From assembly GCF_026341825.1 (NCBI RefSeq), contig NZ_JAPENY010000002.1:1116001-1180000 (forward strand): DNA of 64,000 bases, written 5' to 3'. Below, piece by piece: positions 33,475 to 42,125 of the stretch (position 1 is the stretch's first letter; every line of letters begins with the position of its first letter). Under the pieces are notes generated by a model. It made no database searches. It worked only from the letters and a program-made list of their open reading frames with translations, and was not told the DNA's origin. A program made the position numbers and the translations under genes. The stretch comes from Streptomyces sp. NBC_00620 (GTDB taxonomy: Bacteria; Actinomycetota; Actinomycetes; Streptomycetales; Streptomycetaceae).

Positions 33475-35673
33475 CTACGAGGCGTCCCGTGCCTGTTCAC
33501 GGATCCTCTCGGCGATCTGAGGCGGCATCGGCTCGTGCCGCGCGTAACTGCGGCTGAAGCGCGCGGTGCCGTGCGAGAGCGAGCGCAGATCGACGGCGTA
33601 CCGCCCGATCTCGATCTCCGGCACCTCGGCCCGTACGAGCGTCCGCCCGCCCCTCGCCTGCTCGGTCCCGACGACCCGCCCGCGCCGCCCCGACAGGTCG
33701 CTCATCACGGCGCCCACATAGTCGTCGCCGACCATCACGGTCACCTCGGCCACCGGTTCCAGGAGATGGATCCTGGCGTCGGCGGCGGCCTCGCGCAGGG
33801 CGAGCGCGCCCGCGGTCTGGAACGCGGCATCGGAGGAGTCCACGGAGTGTGCCTTGCCGTCGAGCAGGGTGATCCGGATGTCGTTGAGGGGATGGCCGGC
33901 GGCCACACCCCTGGCGGCCTGTGCGCGTACGCCCTTCTCGACGGAGGGGATGAACTGCCGTGGCACGGCGCCGCCGACGACCTTGTCCACGAACTCGATG
34001 CCCGAGCCGTTCGGCAGCGGTTCGACCTCGATCTCGCAGATCGCGTACTGGCCGTGCCCGCCGGACTGCTTCACATGGCGGCCGCGGCCCGCGGCCTTGT
34101 CGGCGAACGTCTCGCGCAGGGAGACCTTGTACGGGATCACGTCGACCTGGACGCCGTAGCGGCTCCGCAGCCGCTCAAGGGCGACGTCCGCGTGGGCCTC
34201 GCCCAGGCACCACAGGACGACCTGGTGGGTGTTCGGGTTCTGCTCCAGGCGCATGGTGGGGTCCTCGGCCACCAGCCGTCCCAGGCCTTGGGAGAGCTTG
34301 TCCTCGTCGGCCTTGCTGTGTGCCTGGATGGCGAGCGGCAGCAGCGGGTCGGGCATCTGCCAGGGCTCCATCAGCAGCGGGTCGTCCTTGGCGGAGAGGG
34401 TGTCGCCGGTCTCGGCCCGGTTCAGCTTCGCCACGCACGCCAGGTCGCCCGCGATGCAGTGCGTGAGGGCCCGCTGCTGCTTGCCGAACGGCGCGGACAG
34501 GGCGCCGACGCGTTCGTCGACGTCATGGTCCTCGTGACCCCGGTCGGTCAGCCCGTGCCCGGAGACGTGCACCGTCTCGTCGGGTCGCAGGGTGCCCGAG
34601 AAGACCCGGACGAGCGAGACACGGCCCACGTAGGGGTCGGACGCGGTCTTCACGACCTCCGCGACCAGCGGCCCGTCCGGGTCGCAGGCGCTGACCTGGC
34701 GTGCTCGGCCGTCCGGAGTGGTGACCGTGGGTGCCTCGCGCTCCAGCGGGGTGGGAAAACCGCCCGTGACGAGTTCGAGGAGTTCGACCGTGCCGAGGCC
34801 CTGACGGGCGCCGTCGGCGGCGGGCGCGGCGGCGAGCACCGGGAAGAACGTTCCGCGTGCCACGGCCCGCTCCAGGTCCTGCACAAGCGTCTTGAGGTCG
34901 ATCTCCTCGCCGCCGAGATAGCGGTCCATGAGAGTCTCGTCCTCGCTCTCGGCGATGATCCCCTCGATCAGCCGGTTGCGCGCCTCCTCGATGAGCGGCA
35001 GCTGCTCGGCTCCCGGCTCGGCCTCCTTGCGCTCCCCGGAGGAGTAGTCGAACAGGCGCTGCGAGAGCAGCCCGATCAGCCCGGTGACGGGCGCGTGCCC
35101 GTCCGGTCCCTGCTCGCCGTGGAGCGGCAGGTACAGGGGTAGTACGGCGTCGGGGTCGTCGGCGCCGAAGGCCTCCGCGCAGATGCGTGTCATCTCGTCG
35201 AAGTCGGCCCGCGCGGATTCGAGATGGGTGACCACGATGGCCCTCGGCATGCCGACGGCCGCGCACTCCTCCCACACCATCCGGGTCGAGCCGTCCACTC
35301 CGTCCGAGGCCGAGACGACGAAAAGGGCCGCGTCCGCCGCTCGCAGACCGGCCCTCAGTTCCCCGACGAAGTCGGCGTATCCGGGAGTGTCCAGAATATT
35401 GATCTTGTATCCGTCCCAGTCGACGGGTACCAGGGAGAGCTGCACCGAGCGCTGTTGCCGGTGCTCGATCTCGTCGTAGTCGGAGACGGTGCCGCCGTCC
35501 TCCACGCGGCCCGCCCGGTTCACCGCTCCCGCCGTCAGCGCGAGAGCCTCCACCAGAGTCGTCTTGCCCGATCCGCTGTGGCCGACCAGCACCACATTCC
35601 GTACGGACGCGGGGTGGTCGGCCGCCGTAGCCCTGCCGGCGGCTCCGGGGTGTGCGTTCGCCTTGTCGCCCAT
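33475..35673 (-). CDS. fusB: Elongation factor G-like protein EF-G2
   Basis: The 732-residue protein has the five-domain EF-G layout: a GTPase domain with P-loop GHSGSGKT (31-38), the DTPG of G3 (95-98), domain II, III, IV (SGGHGQYAICEIEVEP) and V. The G4 motif that normally reads NKxD is THLE (149-152) and the switch I RGITI is RSVQL, so it is the divergent EF-G2 group. In mycobacteria EF-G2 lacks ribosome-dependent GTPase and is dispensable for translation. ATG 35673 has GGGAGG upstream; extension to 35718 is not needed. The canonical fusA is elsewhere. It is divergent from the PIM operon. Confidence 0.85.
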   Translation of the reverse strand: MGDKANAHPGAAGRATAADHPASVRNVVLVGHSGSGKTTLVEALALTAGAVNRAGRVEDGGTVSDYDEIEHRQQRSVQLSLVPVDWDGYKINILDTPGYADFVGELRAGLRAADAALFVVSASDGVDGSTRMVWEECAAVGMPRAIVVTHLESARADFDEMTRICAEAFGADDPDAVLPLYLPLHGEQGPDGHAPVTGLIGLLSQRLFDYSSGERKEAEPGAEQLPLIEEARNRLIEGIIAESEDETLMDRYLGGEEIDLKTLVQDLERAVARGTFFPVLAAAPAADGARQGLGTVELLELVTGGFPTPLEREAPTVTTPDGRARQVSACDPDGPLVAEVVKTASDPYVGRVSLVRVFSGTLRPDETVHVSGHGLTDRGHEDHDVDERVGALSAPFGKQQRALTHCIAGDLACVAKLNRAETGDTLSAKDDPLLMEPWQMPDPLLPLAIQAHSKADEDKLSQGLGRLVAEDPTMRLEQNPNTHQVVLWCLGEAHADVALERLRSRYGVQVDVIPYKVSLRETFADKAAGRGRHVKQSGGHGQYAICEIEVEPLPNGSGIEFVDKVVGGAVPRQFIPSVEKGVRAQAARGVAAGHPLNDIRITLLDGKAHSVDSSDAAFQTAGALALREAAADARIHLLEPVAEVTVMVGDDYVGAVMSDLSGRRGRVVGTEQARGGRTLVRAEVPEIEIGRYAVDLRSLSHGTARFSRSYARHEPMPPQIAERIREQARDAS

Positions 35674-35975
35674 GGCCTTGCCTCCCGTACACGGTGAGGT
35701 CACTGTGGGCGCGGACATGCGGAAGCCTCCCCCAGACTCCGTCCGGGGGCACCCCCAGCGGTGGCGGCTCCGGTGACGCCCGCGGTGCCTTCGAGCTTTC
35801 CACTCGCGTCACGGTGCGTCCATACAGCGGACGCGATCGCGCCATGACACCGGTGTGATCGCGCCGGGACACGGGGGCGCGGGTGCCCGACCGTCGCACA
35901 AGCGCGCGCGTGGCTACGATGGGCCAGCCGGTGGCCAACAGGGGCCGCGCGGCCACACCGACCATCGGGAAGGCC

Positions 35976-36653
35976 ATGCTGAACAAGTACGCGCGTGCAT
36001 TCTTCACGCGTGTCCTCACGCCGTTCGCCGCGTTTCTCATCCGCCGGGGGGTAAGCCCCGACACCGTCACCCTCCTGGGTACGGCCGGAGTGGTGGCGGG
36101 CGCGCTGGTCTTCTACCCCCGGGGAGAGTTCTTCTGGGGCACGATCGTCATCACGCTCTTCGTGTTCTCGGATCTCGTCGACGGCAACATGGCGCGCCAG
36201 CTCGGCCGCACCAGCCGCTGGGGCGCCTTCCTGGACTCGACGCTCGACCGGGTCGCCGACAGCGCGGTCTTCGGCGGCTTCGCGCTCTGGTACGCGGGCA
36301 GCGGCGACAACAACGTTCTGTGCGCCGTCTCGATCTTCTGCCTGGCCAGCGGCCAGGTGGTCTCGTACACGAAGGCCCGCGGCGAGTCGATCGGTCTGCC
36401 GGTCGCGGTCAACGGACTGATCGAGCGTGCCGAGCGTCTGGTGATCTCCCTGGTCGCGGCGGGCCTCGCCGGCATGCACAAGTTCGGGATTCCCGGCATC
36501 GACGTACTGCTGCCCATCGCGCTGTGGATCGTCGCCGTCGGCAGCCTCGTCACGCTGATCCAGCGGGTCGTGACGGTGCGCAGGGAGTCCGCGGAGGCGG
36601 ACGCCGCGGCGGACGCCGAGGCGTCGGCCCAGAGCAGCGGGACCACGAAGTGA
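35976..36653 (+). CDS. pgsA: Phosphatidylinositol phosphate synthase (CDP-alcohol phosphatidyltransferase)
   Basis: The 225-residue membrane enzyme carries the full CDP-OH-P signature DLVDGNMARQLGRTSRWGAF followed by LDSTLDRVAD, with D, D and D placed to bind metal ions. It has about six transmembrane helices (RVLTPFAAFLIRRG, VTLLGTAGVVAGALVFY, WGTIVITLFVFSDL, IPGIDVLLPIALWIV). In this operon it most likely makes phosphatidylinositol phosphate from CDP-diacylglycerol and inositol phosphate, the first step of PIM biosynthesis. ATG 35976 has GGGAAGG upstream; a GTG at 35931 behind a TACGAT box is an alternative start. The gene overlaps the next by four bases. Confidence 0.88.
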   Translation: MLNKYARAFFTRVLTPFAAFLIRRGVSPDTVTLLGTAGVVAGALVFYPRGEFFWGTIVITLFVFSDLVDGNMARQLGRTSRWGAFLDSTLDRVADSAVFGGFALWYAGSGDNNVLCAVSIFCLASGQVVSYTKARGESIGLPVAVNGLIERAERLVISLVAAGLAGMHKFGIPGIDVLLPIALWIVAVGSLVTLIQRVVTVRRESAEADAAADAEASAQSSGTTK

Positions 36654-37609
36654 GCAGTCTCAAGGACCGGCTGACGGACGGGGCGTACGCGCTCGGCTGG
36701 AGCACCGTCAAGAAGCTCCCCGAGCCGGTCGCCGTCCGGCTGGGCCGGACCATCGCCGACATCGCCTGGAAGAAGCGCGGCAAGGGCGTACGGCGTCTCG
36801 AGAGCAACTACGCGCGCGTGGTGCCCGACGCGACCCCGGAGCGGCTCGCCGAGCTCTCCAGGGCGGGCATGCGCTCGTATCTGCGCTACTGGATGGAGTC
36901 CTTCCGGCTTCCGGCGTGGAGCAAGGAGCGCGTGAAGACCGGCTTCGAGGTGAAGGACGAGCACTACCTCACCGACGGGATCGCCTCCGACAAGGGCGTG
37001 ATCCTCGCGCTGCCGCACATGGGCAACTGGGATCTCGCGGGCGCCTGGGTCACCACCAAGCTCGAGACCCCCTTCACGACGGTCGCCGAGCGGCTCAAGC
37101 CCGAGTCGCTGTACGACCGTTTCGTCGCCTACCGCGAGGGCCTCGGCATGGAGGTCCTGCCGCACAGCGGCGGCACCGCGTTCGGCATGCTGGCCCGGCG
37201 GCTGCGGGACGGCGGCCTGGTCTGCCTGGTCGCCGAGCGGGATCTGTCCGCGTCCGGCGTCGAGGTCCAGTTCTTCGGCGAGGCGACCCGGATGCCGGCC
37301 GGACCGGCGCTGCTGGCCCAGCAGACCGGCGCCCTGCTCCTTCCGGTGACACTCTGGTACGACGATTCGCCCGTGATGCAGGGCCGCATCCATCCTCCCG
37401 TCGAGGTACCCGGGACAGGCACCCGGGCCGAAAAGACGTCTGCCATGACACAGGCGCTGGCCGACGCCTTCGCCACGGGGATCGCCGAACACCCGGAGGA
37501 CTGGCACATGCTTCAGCGCTTGTGGCTCAAGGACCTCGATCCTGAGAGGGATCCCCAGCAGGGTCCCGACCAGGGTCCCCCGAAGGATCCCGAGAAGAGG
37601 ACCCCGTGA
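36650..37609 (+). CDS. Phosphatidylinositol mannoside acyltransferase
   Basis: The 319-residue protein is a lysophospholipid-acyltransferase-type enzyme related to HtrB. The H-x4-D motif is HMGNWDLAG (near residue 124), with CLVAERDLSASGVEV and MPAGPALLAQQTGA further on. Located between pgsA and pimA, it is the likely PatA-type acyltransferase that acylates the mannose of PIM. GTG 36650 overlaps the pgsA stop by four bases. The C-terminus is a Pro/Asp/Gly-rich repeat (PQQGPDQGPP) after the fold and is probably disordered. Confidence 0.85.
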   Translation: MSSLKDRLTDGAYALGWSTVKKLPEPVAVRLGRTIADIAWKKRGKGVRRLESNYARVVPDATPERLAELSRAGMRSYLRYWMESFRLPAWSKERVKTGFEVKDEHYLTDGIASDKGVILALPHMGNWDLAGAWVTTKLETPFTTVAERLKPESLYDRFVAYREGLGMEVLPHSGGTAFGMLARRLRDGGLVCLVAERDLSASGVEVQFFGEATRMPAGPALLAQQTGALLLPVTLWYDDSPVMQGRIHPPVEVPGTGTRAEKTSAMTQALADAFATGIAEHPEDWHMLQRLWLKDLDPERDPQQGPDQGPPKDPEKRTP

Positions 37610-38766
37610 GGATCGGCATCGTCTGCCCGTACTCCTGGGACGTGCCAGGCGGCGTCCAGTTCCACATCCGTGACCTGGCCGAACACCTCATCCGCCTCGG
37701 ACACGAGGTGTCCGTCCTCGCTCCTGCGGACGACGAGACACCCCTGCCGCCGTACGTCGTCTCGGCCGGCCGCGCGGTTCCGGTGCCGTACAACGGCTCG
37801 GTTGCCCGCCTGAACTTCGGCTTCCTGTCGGCGGCCCGGGTGCGGCGCTGGCTGCACGACGGCACCTTCGACGTGATCCACATCCACGAACCGGCCTCGC
37901 CGTCGCTGGGTCTGCTGGCGTGCTGGGCCGCGCAGGGCCCGATCGTCGCCACCTTCCACACCTCGAACCCGCGCTCCCGGGCGATGATCGCCGCGTACCC
38001 GATCCTCCAGCCCGCCCTGGAGAAGATCCGCGCGCGGATCGCGGTGAGCGAGTACGCGCGCCGCACCCTCGTGGAGCACCTGGGCGGCGATGCCGTCGTC
38101 ATCCCCAACGGCGTCGATGTCGACTTCTTCGCCCGCGCCAAGCCCAAGTCCGAGTGGCAGGGCGAGACCCTCGGCTTCATCGGCCGTATCGACGAGCCCC
38201 GCAAGGGCCTGCCGGTCCTCATGAAGGCCCTGCCGAAGATCCTGGCGGAGCGCCCGCGGACCCGGCTCCTGGTGGCGGGGCGCGGCGACGAGAAGGAGGC
38301 CGTCGAGGACCTGCCGGAGGAGATGCGCTCGCGCGTCGAGTTCCTCGGCATGGTCAGCGACGAGGACAAGGCACGCTTCCTGCGCAGTGTCGACGTGTAC
38401 GTGGCGCCCAACACCGGCGGCGAGAGCTTCGGGATCATCCTGGTGGAGGCCCTGTCGGCGGGCGCGCCGGTGCTCGCCTCCGATCTCGACGCGTTCGCGC
38501 AGGTGCTGGACCACGGCGCGGCGGGTGAGCTGTTCGCCAACGAGGACGCCGACGCGCTGGCCGCCTCCGCCGTACGGCTCCTCGGTGACCCCGGGCGTCG
38601 CGCGGAGCTGCGCGAGCGGGGGAGCGCGCATGTACGGCGGTTCGACTGGTCGACCGTCGGGGCGGACATCCTGTCCGTGTACGAGACCGTGACGGACGGG
38701 GCGGCGGCGGTGGCCACCGATGAACGGACGGGGCTGCGGGCGCGGTTCGGGATGGCGCGGGACTGA
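37606..38766 (+). CDS. pimA: Phosphatidylinositol alpha-mannosyltransferase
   Basis: The 386-residue protein is a GT4 glycosyltransferase with the PimA signatures: N-terminal MRIGIVCPYSWDVPGGVQ, VIHIHEPASPSLGLLACWA, and the GDP-mannose-binding block VYVAPNTGGESFGIILVEAL. It adds the first alpha-mannose from GDP-mannose to phosphatidylinositol on the inner membrane face. GTG 37606 overlaps the acyltransferase stop by four bases, closing a three-gene PIM operon. It is the best-defined member of the set. Confidence 0.92.
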   Translation: MRIGIVCPYSWDVPGGVQFHIRDLAEHLIRLGHEVSVLAPADDETPLPPYVVSAGRAVPVPYNGSVARLNFGFLSAARVRRWLHDGTFDVIHIHEPASPSLGLLACWAAQGPIVATFHTSNPRSRAMIAAYPILQPALEKIRARIAVSEYARRTLVEHLGGDAVVIPNGVDVDFFARAKPKSEWQGETLGFIGRIDEPRKGLPVLMKALPKILAERPRTRLLVAGRGDEKEAVEDLPEEMRSRVEFLGMVSDEDKARFLRSVDVYVAPNTGGESFGIILVEALSAGAPVLASDLDAFAQVLDHGAAGELFANEDADALAASAVRLLGDPGRRAELRERGSAHVRRFDWSTVGADILSVYETVTDGAAAVATDERTGLRARFGMARD

Positions 38767-38900
38767 GGACAAGTCAGTCCACCTCTGCAACCGGCGGCCC
38801 TGACGGTGAGGTCGGTTCCAGGCGGGGAGGGCCACCGCTCGACCGGACGCGGCGCTCTCCGCCGGGCACGGGACCTCGAAGAGCGGTGGTCTCGCACGGG

Positions 38901-38906
38901 TAGCCT
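38901..38906 (+). promoter_or_regulatory. -10 box for a leaderless transcript
   Basis: TAGCCT ends 8 bases before the GTG at 38915 with no ribosome-binding site between. Confidence 0.45.
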
Positions 38907-38914
38907 TGCCGCCC

Positions 38915-39460
38915 GTGACCCCAACCCTCATCTGGATCCTCGTCGGCCTTGCCGCGATCGGCCTCTACCTGAGCTGGACCGCGGGGCGGCTCGACCGGCT
39001 GCACGCCCGTATCGACGCCGCCCGGGCCGCCCTCGACGCCCAACTGCTGCGCCGTGCCTCGGTCGCCCAGGAGCTGGCCACGTCCGGGGTGCTCGATCCG
39101 GCCGCGTCGATCGTGCTGTACGAGGCGGCGCACGCGGCCCGGCAGGCCGAGGAGGAGCAGCGTGAGGTGGCCGAGAGCGACCTGAGCCAGGCGCTGCGGG
39201 CCGTGTTCGGAGAGGTGCAGCAGGTCGAGGCGGTGCGGGCCGCGCCCGGGGGCGAGGAGGCCGCCGGGGAGCTGGCTCAGGCGGTGCGGCGGGTGCCGAT
39301 GGCCAGGCGCTTCCACAACGACGCCGTACGGGCCGCCCGGGCGCTCCGTGAGCACCGTGCGGTCCGCTGGTTCCGGCTGGCCGGGCACGCGCCGTTCCCG
39401 CTGGCCTTCGAGATGGACGACGAGCCGCCGGTGGCGCTGGCGGACCGTCCGACCAGCTGA
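38915..39460 (+). CDS. LemA-like single-span membrane protein, unknown function
   Basis: The 181-residue protein has one N-terminal hydrophobic segment (LIWILVGLAAIGLYLSWTAG) followed by a long, Ala/Glu-rich helical region (LDRLHARIDAARAALDAQLLRRASVAQELA, AHAARQAEEEQREVAESDL) predicted to form coiled coils outside the membrane. This pattern recalls LemA-type proteins but the family assignment is uncertain. GTG 38915 is preferred because a TAGCCT -10 box lies exactly upstream; TTG 38906 would extend it by three codons. Confidence 0.68.
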   Translation: MTPTLIWILVGLAAIGLYLSWTAGRLDRLHARIDAARAALDAQLLRRASVAQELATSGVLDPAASIVLYEAAHAARQAEEEQREVAESDLSQALRAVFGEVQQVEAVRAAPGGEEAAGELAQAVRRVPMARRFHNDAVRAARALREHRAVRWFRLAGHAPFPLAFEMDDEPPVALADRPTS

Positions 39461-39559
39461 TTTCCCTGCTTCGCACCGGCTTTTGCCCAGCGCGGGCGAA
39501 GGAAAATGAGCCACCGCCTCCCCATTGGCCCTTGCTGTGGCCTGGTCCACTCGCGTTTC

Positions 39560-39590
39560 CTCGGTGATGCAGAAGCCCTCTTTCACCGAG
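39560..39590. promoter_or_regulatory. Inverted repeat ahead of pdxS
   Basis: CTCGGTGA and TCACCGAG form an 8-bp inverted repeat with a 15-base spacer, ending 12 bases before the GTG of pdxS and touching the ribosome-binding region (GAGTGAGG). It might be an operator or a leader hairpin that blocks the start. Confidence 0.4.
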
Positions 39591-39602
39591 TGAGGTCAAC
39601 CC

Positions 39603-40517
39603 GTGTCCAGCACGCTCTCCAACTCCGCACAGAACCCCGAGACCGGCACCGCGCGCGTGAAGCGCGGTATGGCCGAGCAGCTCAAGGGGGGCGTGATCAT
39701 GGATGTGGTCAACGCCGAGCAGGCGAAGATCGCCGAGGACGCGGGCGCCGTGGCCGTCATGGCCCTGGAGCGCGTCCCCGCCGACATCCGCAAGGACGGC
39801 GGTGTGGCGCGCATGTCGGACCCGACGATGATCGAGGAGATCATCGAGGCGGTCTCGATCCCGGTCATGGCCAAGTCCCGTATCGGCCACTTCGTCGAGG
39901 CCCAGGTGCTCCAGTCCCTCGGCGTCGACTACATCGACGAGTCCGAGGTCCTCACCCCGGCCGACGAGGTCAACCACTCCGACAAGTGGGCGTTCACGAC
40001 CCCCTTCGTCTGTGGTGCCACCAACCTGGGCGAGGCCCTGCGCCGCATAGCCGAGGGCGCGGCCATGATCCGCTCCAAGGGCGAGGCCGGCACCGGCAAC
40101 GTCGTCGAGGCCGTCCGCCACCTGCGCCAGATCAAGAACGAGATCGCCAAGCTGCGCGGCTTCGACAACAACGAGCTGTACGCCGCCGCCAAGGAGCTGC
40201 GCGCCCCGTACGAGATCGTGCGCGAGGTCGCCGAGCTCGGCAAGCTGCCGGTCGTGCTGTTCTCCGCCGGTGGTGTCGCGACCCCCGCCGACGCAGCGCT
40301 GATGCGCCAGCTCGGCGCCGAGGGCGTCTTCGTCGGCTCCGGCATCTTCAAGTCCGGCGACCCGGCCAAGCGCGCCGCCGCCATCGTGAAGGCCACCACC
40401 TTCTACGACGACCCGAAGATCATCGCGGACGCGTCCCGCAACCTGGGCGAGGCCATGGTCGGCATCAACTGCGACACCCTCCCCGAGGCCGAGCGCTACG
40501 CGAACCGTGGCTGGTAG
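39603..40517 (+). CDS. pdxS: Pyridoxal 5'-phosphate synthase lyase subunit PdxS
   Basis: The 304-residue protein is a (beta/alpha)8 barrel of the PdxS/SNZ family: KRGMAEQLKGGVIMDVVNAEQAKIAEDAGA, the catalytic lysine region VMAKSRIGHFVEAQVLQSL, IRSKGEAGTGNVVEAV, and the C-terminal GSGIFKSGDP. It assembles PLP from ribose 5-phosphate, glyceraldehyde 3-phosphate and ammonia supplied by PdxT, working as a dodecamer. GTG 39603 has GAGTGAGGTCAACCC before it. The pdxT gene follows six bases after the stop. Confidence 0.97.
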   Translation: MSSTLSNSAQNPETGTARVKRGMAEQLKGGVIMDVVNAEQAKIAEDAGAVAVMALERVPADIRKDGGVARMSDPTMIEEIIEAVSIPVMAKSRIGHFVEAQVLQSLGVDYIDESEVLTPADEVNHSDKWAFTTPFVCGATNLGEALRRIAEGAAMIRSKGEAGTGNVVEAVRHLRQIKNEIAKLRGFDNNELYAAAKELRAPYEIVREVAELGKLPVVLFSAGGVATPADAALMRQLGAEGVFVGSGIFKSGDPAKRAAAIVKATTFYDDPKIIADASRNLGEAMVGINCDTLPEAERYANRGW

Positions 40518-40523
40518 TCACCC

Positions 40524-41129
40524 ATGAGCACTCCTGTCATAGGCGTTCTGGCTCTCCAGGGCGACGTACGGGAGCACCTGATCGCCCTGGCCGCGGCCGA
40601 CGCCGTGGCCAGGCCGGTGAGGCGTCCCGAGGAGCTCGCCGAGGTCGAGGGTCTTGTCATCCCCGGCGGTGAGTCCACCACCATCTCCAAGCTGGCCGTC
40701 CTGTTCGGCCTGATGGAACCCCTGCGCGCGCGCGTGCGGGACGGCATGCCCGTCTACGGCACCTGCGCCGGCATGATCATGCTCGCCGACAAGATCCTCG
40801 ACCCGCGCTCGGGCCAGGAGACCGTCGGCGGCATCGACATGATCGTGCGCCGCAACGCTTTCGGACGTCAGAACGAGTCCTTCGAGGCGGCGGTCGACGT
40901 CCAGGGCGTAGAGGGCGATCCTGTAGAGGGCGTCTTCATCCGTGCCCCCTGGGTCGAGTCCGTGGGCGCCGAGACCGAGGTGCTGGCCGAGCACGAGGGC
41001 CACATCGTCGCCGTACGTCAGGGCAACGCGCTCGCCACGTCGTTCCACCCGGAACTGACCGGCGACCACCGGGTGCACGGCCTGTTCGTCGACATGGTGC
41101 GCGCGAACCGGACACCGGAGTCCTTGTAG
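40524..41129 (+). CDS. pdxT: Pyridoxal 5'-phosphate synthase glutaminase subunit PdxT
   Basis: The 201-residue class I glutamine amidotransferase begins IGVLALQGDVREHL and has the catalytic triad elements: nucleophile C in YGTCAGMIML and the H-E pair in TSFHPELTGDHRVH. LVIPGGESTTI holds the oxyanion region. It hydrolyses glutamine and passes ammonia to PdxS. Only six bases separate the two genes, so they form a translationally linked pair. Confidence 0.97.
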   Translation: MSTPVIGVLALQGDVREHLIALAAADAVARPVRRPEELAEVEGLVIPGGESTTISKLAVLFGLMEPLRARVRDGMPVYGTCAGMIMLADKILDPRSGQETVGGIDMIVRRNAFGRQNESFEAAVDVQGVEGDPVEGVFIRAPWVESVGAETEVLAEHEGHIVAVRQGNALATSFHPELTGDHRVHGLFVDMVRANRTPESL

Positions 41130-41177
41130 GATCTCTGGCGTTCCTAAAGAGTTGGGTTACGCGAAGGAGACAGGCAG

Positions 41178-41930
41178 ATGTCCGGCCACTCTAAATGGGC
41201 TACGACGAAGCACAAGAAGGCCGTGATCGACGCCAAACGCGGCAAGCTCTTCGCGAAGATGATCAAGAACATCGAAGTCGCGGCCCGCACGGGCGGCGCC
41301 GATGTGTCCGGTAACCCGACGCTGTTCGACGCCATCCAGAAGGCCAAGAAGAGCTCGGTCCCGAACAAGAACATCGACTCCGCGGTCAAGCGCGGTGCCG
41401 GTCTCGAAGCCGGTGGCGCCGACTACGAGACGATCATGTACGAGGGTTACGGCCCGAGCGGTGTCGCGGTGCTCATCGAGTGCCTCACCGACAACCGCAA
41501 CCGTGCCGCCTCTGACGTCCGCGTCGCCATGACCCGCAACGGCGGAAACATGGCCGACCCGGGCTCCGTCTCGTACCTCTTCAACCGCAAGGGCGTCGTG
41601 ATCGTCCCCAAGGGCGAGCTGGCCGAGGACGACGTCCTGGGTGCCGTGCTCGACGCGGGCGCCGAGGAGGTCAACGACCTCGGTGACTCCTTCGAGGTCA
41701 TCTCCGAGGCCACCGACATGGTCGCGGTGCGCACCGCGCTCCAGGAGGCCGGCATCGACTACGACTCGGCCGAGGCCAACTTCGTCCCGACCATGCAGGT
41801 CGAGCTCGACGAAGAGGGCGCCCGGAAGATCTTCAAGCTGATCGACGCCCTTGAGGACAGCGACGACGTGCAGAACGTCTTCGCCAACTTCGACGTGAGC
41901 GATGACGTCATGGCGAAGGTCGACGTCTGA
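41178..41930 (+). CDS. yebC: YebC/PmpR-family transcriptional/translation regulator
   Basis: The 250-residue protein starts MSGHSKWATTKHKKAVIDAK, the invariant YebC N-terminus, and has the three-domain layout with YEGYGPSGVAVLIECLTDNRNRA and NFVPTMQVELDEEGA. YebC proteins bind DNA or the ribosome; recent work on family members points to relief of ribosome stalling, with the exact role here unproven. It sits directly upstream of ruvCAB as in many bacteria. A hairpin terminator follows, and a separate DNA-damage-type promoter then drives ruvC. Confidence 0.95.
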   Translation: MSGHSKWATTKHKKAVIDAKRGKLFAKMIKNIEVAARTGGADVSGNPTLFDAIQKAKKSSVPNKNIDSAVKRGAGLEAGGADYETIMYEGYGPSGVAVLIECLTDNRNRAASDVRVAMTRNGGNMADPGSVSYLFNRKGVVIVPKGELAEDDVLGAVLDAGAEEVNDLGDSFEVISEATDMVAVRTALQEAGIDYDSAEANFVPTMQVELDEEGARKIFKLIDALEDSDDVQNVFANFDVSDDVMAKVDV

Positions 41931-41949
41931 GCCGCGAGGTTTCCTTTTG

Positions 41950-41981
41950 GCGGGCTGGTGGGACACGTCCTACCGGCCCGC
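41950..41981 (+). terminator. Terminator after yebC
   Basis: GCGGGCTGGTGGGA pairs with TCCTACCGGCCCGC (14 pairs, two of them wobble) around a CACG loop. It separates yebC from the ruvCAB promoter. Confidence 0.7.
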
Positions 41982-41986
41982 TGTCG

Positions 41987-42009
41987 TTGTCGGTGGCAGC
42001 GGATAGCCT
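41987..42009 (+). promoter_or_regulatory. RecA-NDp / PafBC-type DNA-damage promoter of ruvCAB
   Basis: TTGTCGGTG (41987-41995), exactly eight bases, then TAGCCT (42004-42009). This is a full match to the LexA-independent consensus TTGTCRGTG-N8-TAnnnT described for mycobacterial DNA-damage genes. The predicted transcript start is near 42016, giving a leader of about 110 bases before ruvC. Confidence 0.8.
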
Positions 42010-42040
42010 GGCGACGACAGATGATGATCGCCGTCCACGG

Positions 42041-42066
42041 ACCGCAACCATCAATTGAGCAACCAC
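42041..42066 (-). repeat. 26-nt block shared, in opposite orientation, with 6328-6353
   Basis: On the minus strand this reads GTGGTTGCTCAATTGATGG and on, differing from the copy at 6328 at one position. It lies within the predicted ruvC leader. Function unknown. Confidence 0.6.
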
Positions 42067-42125
42067 GACGGTGATCAGCCACCTCCGCGAGAGCGGCGGC
42101 GGTTTAGCCGCAAAAGGGGGGCTGG

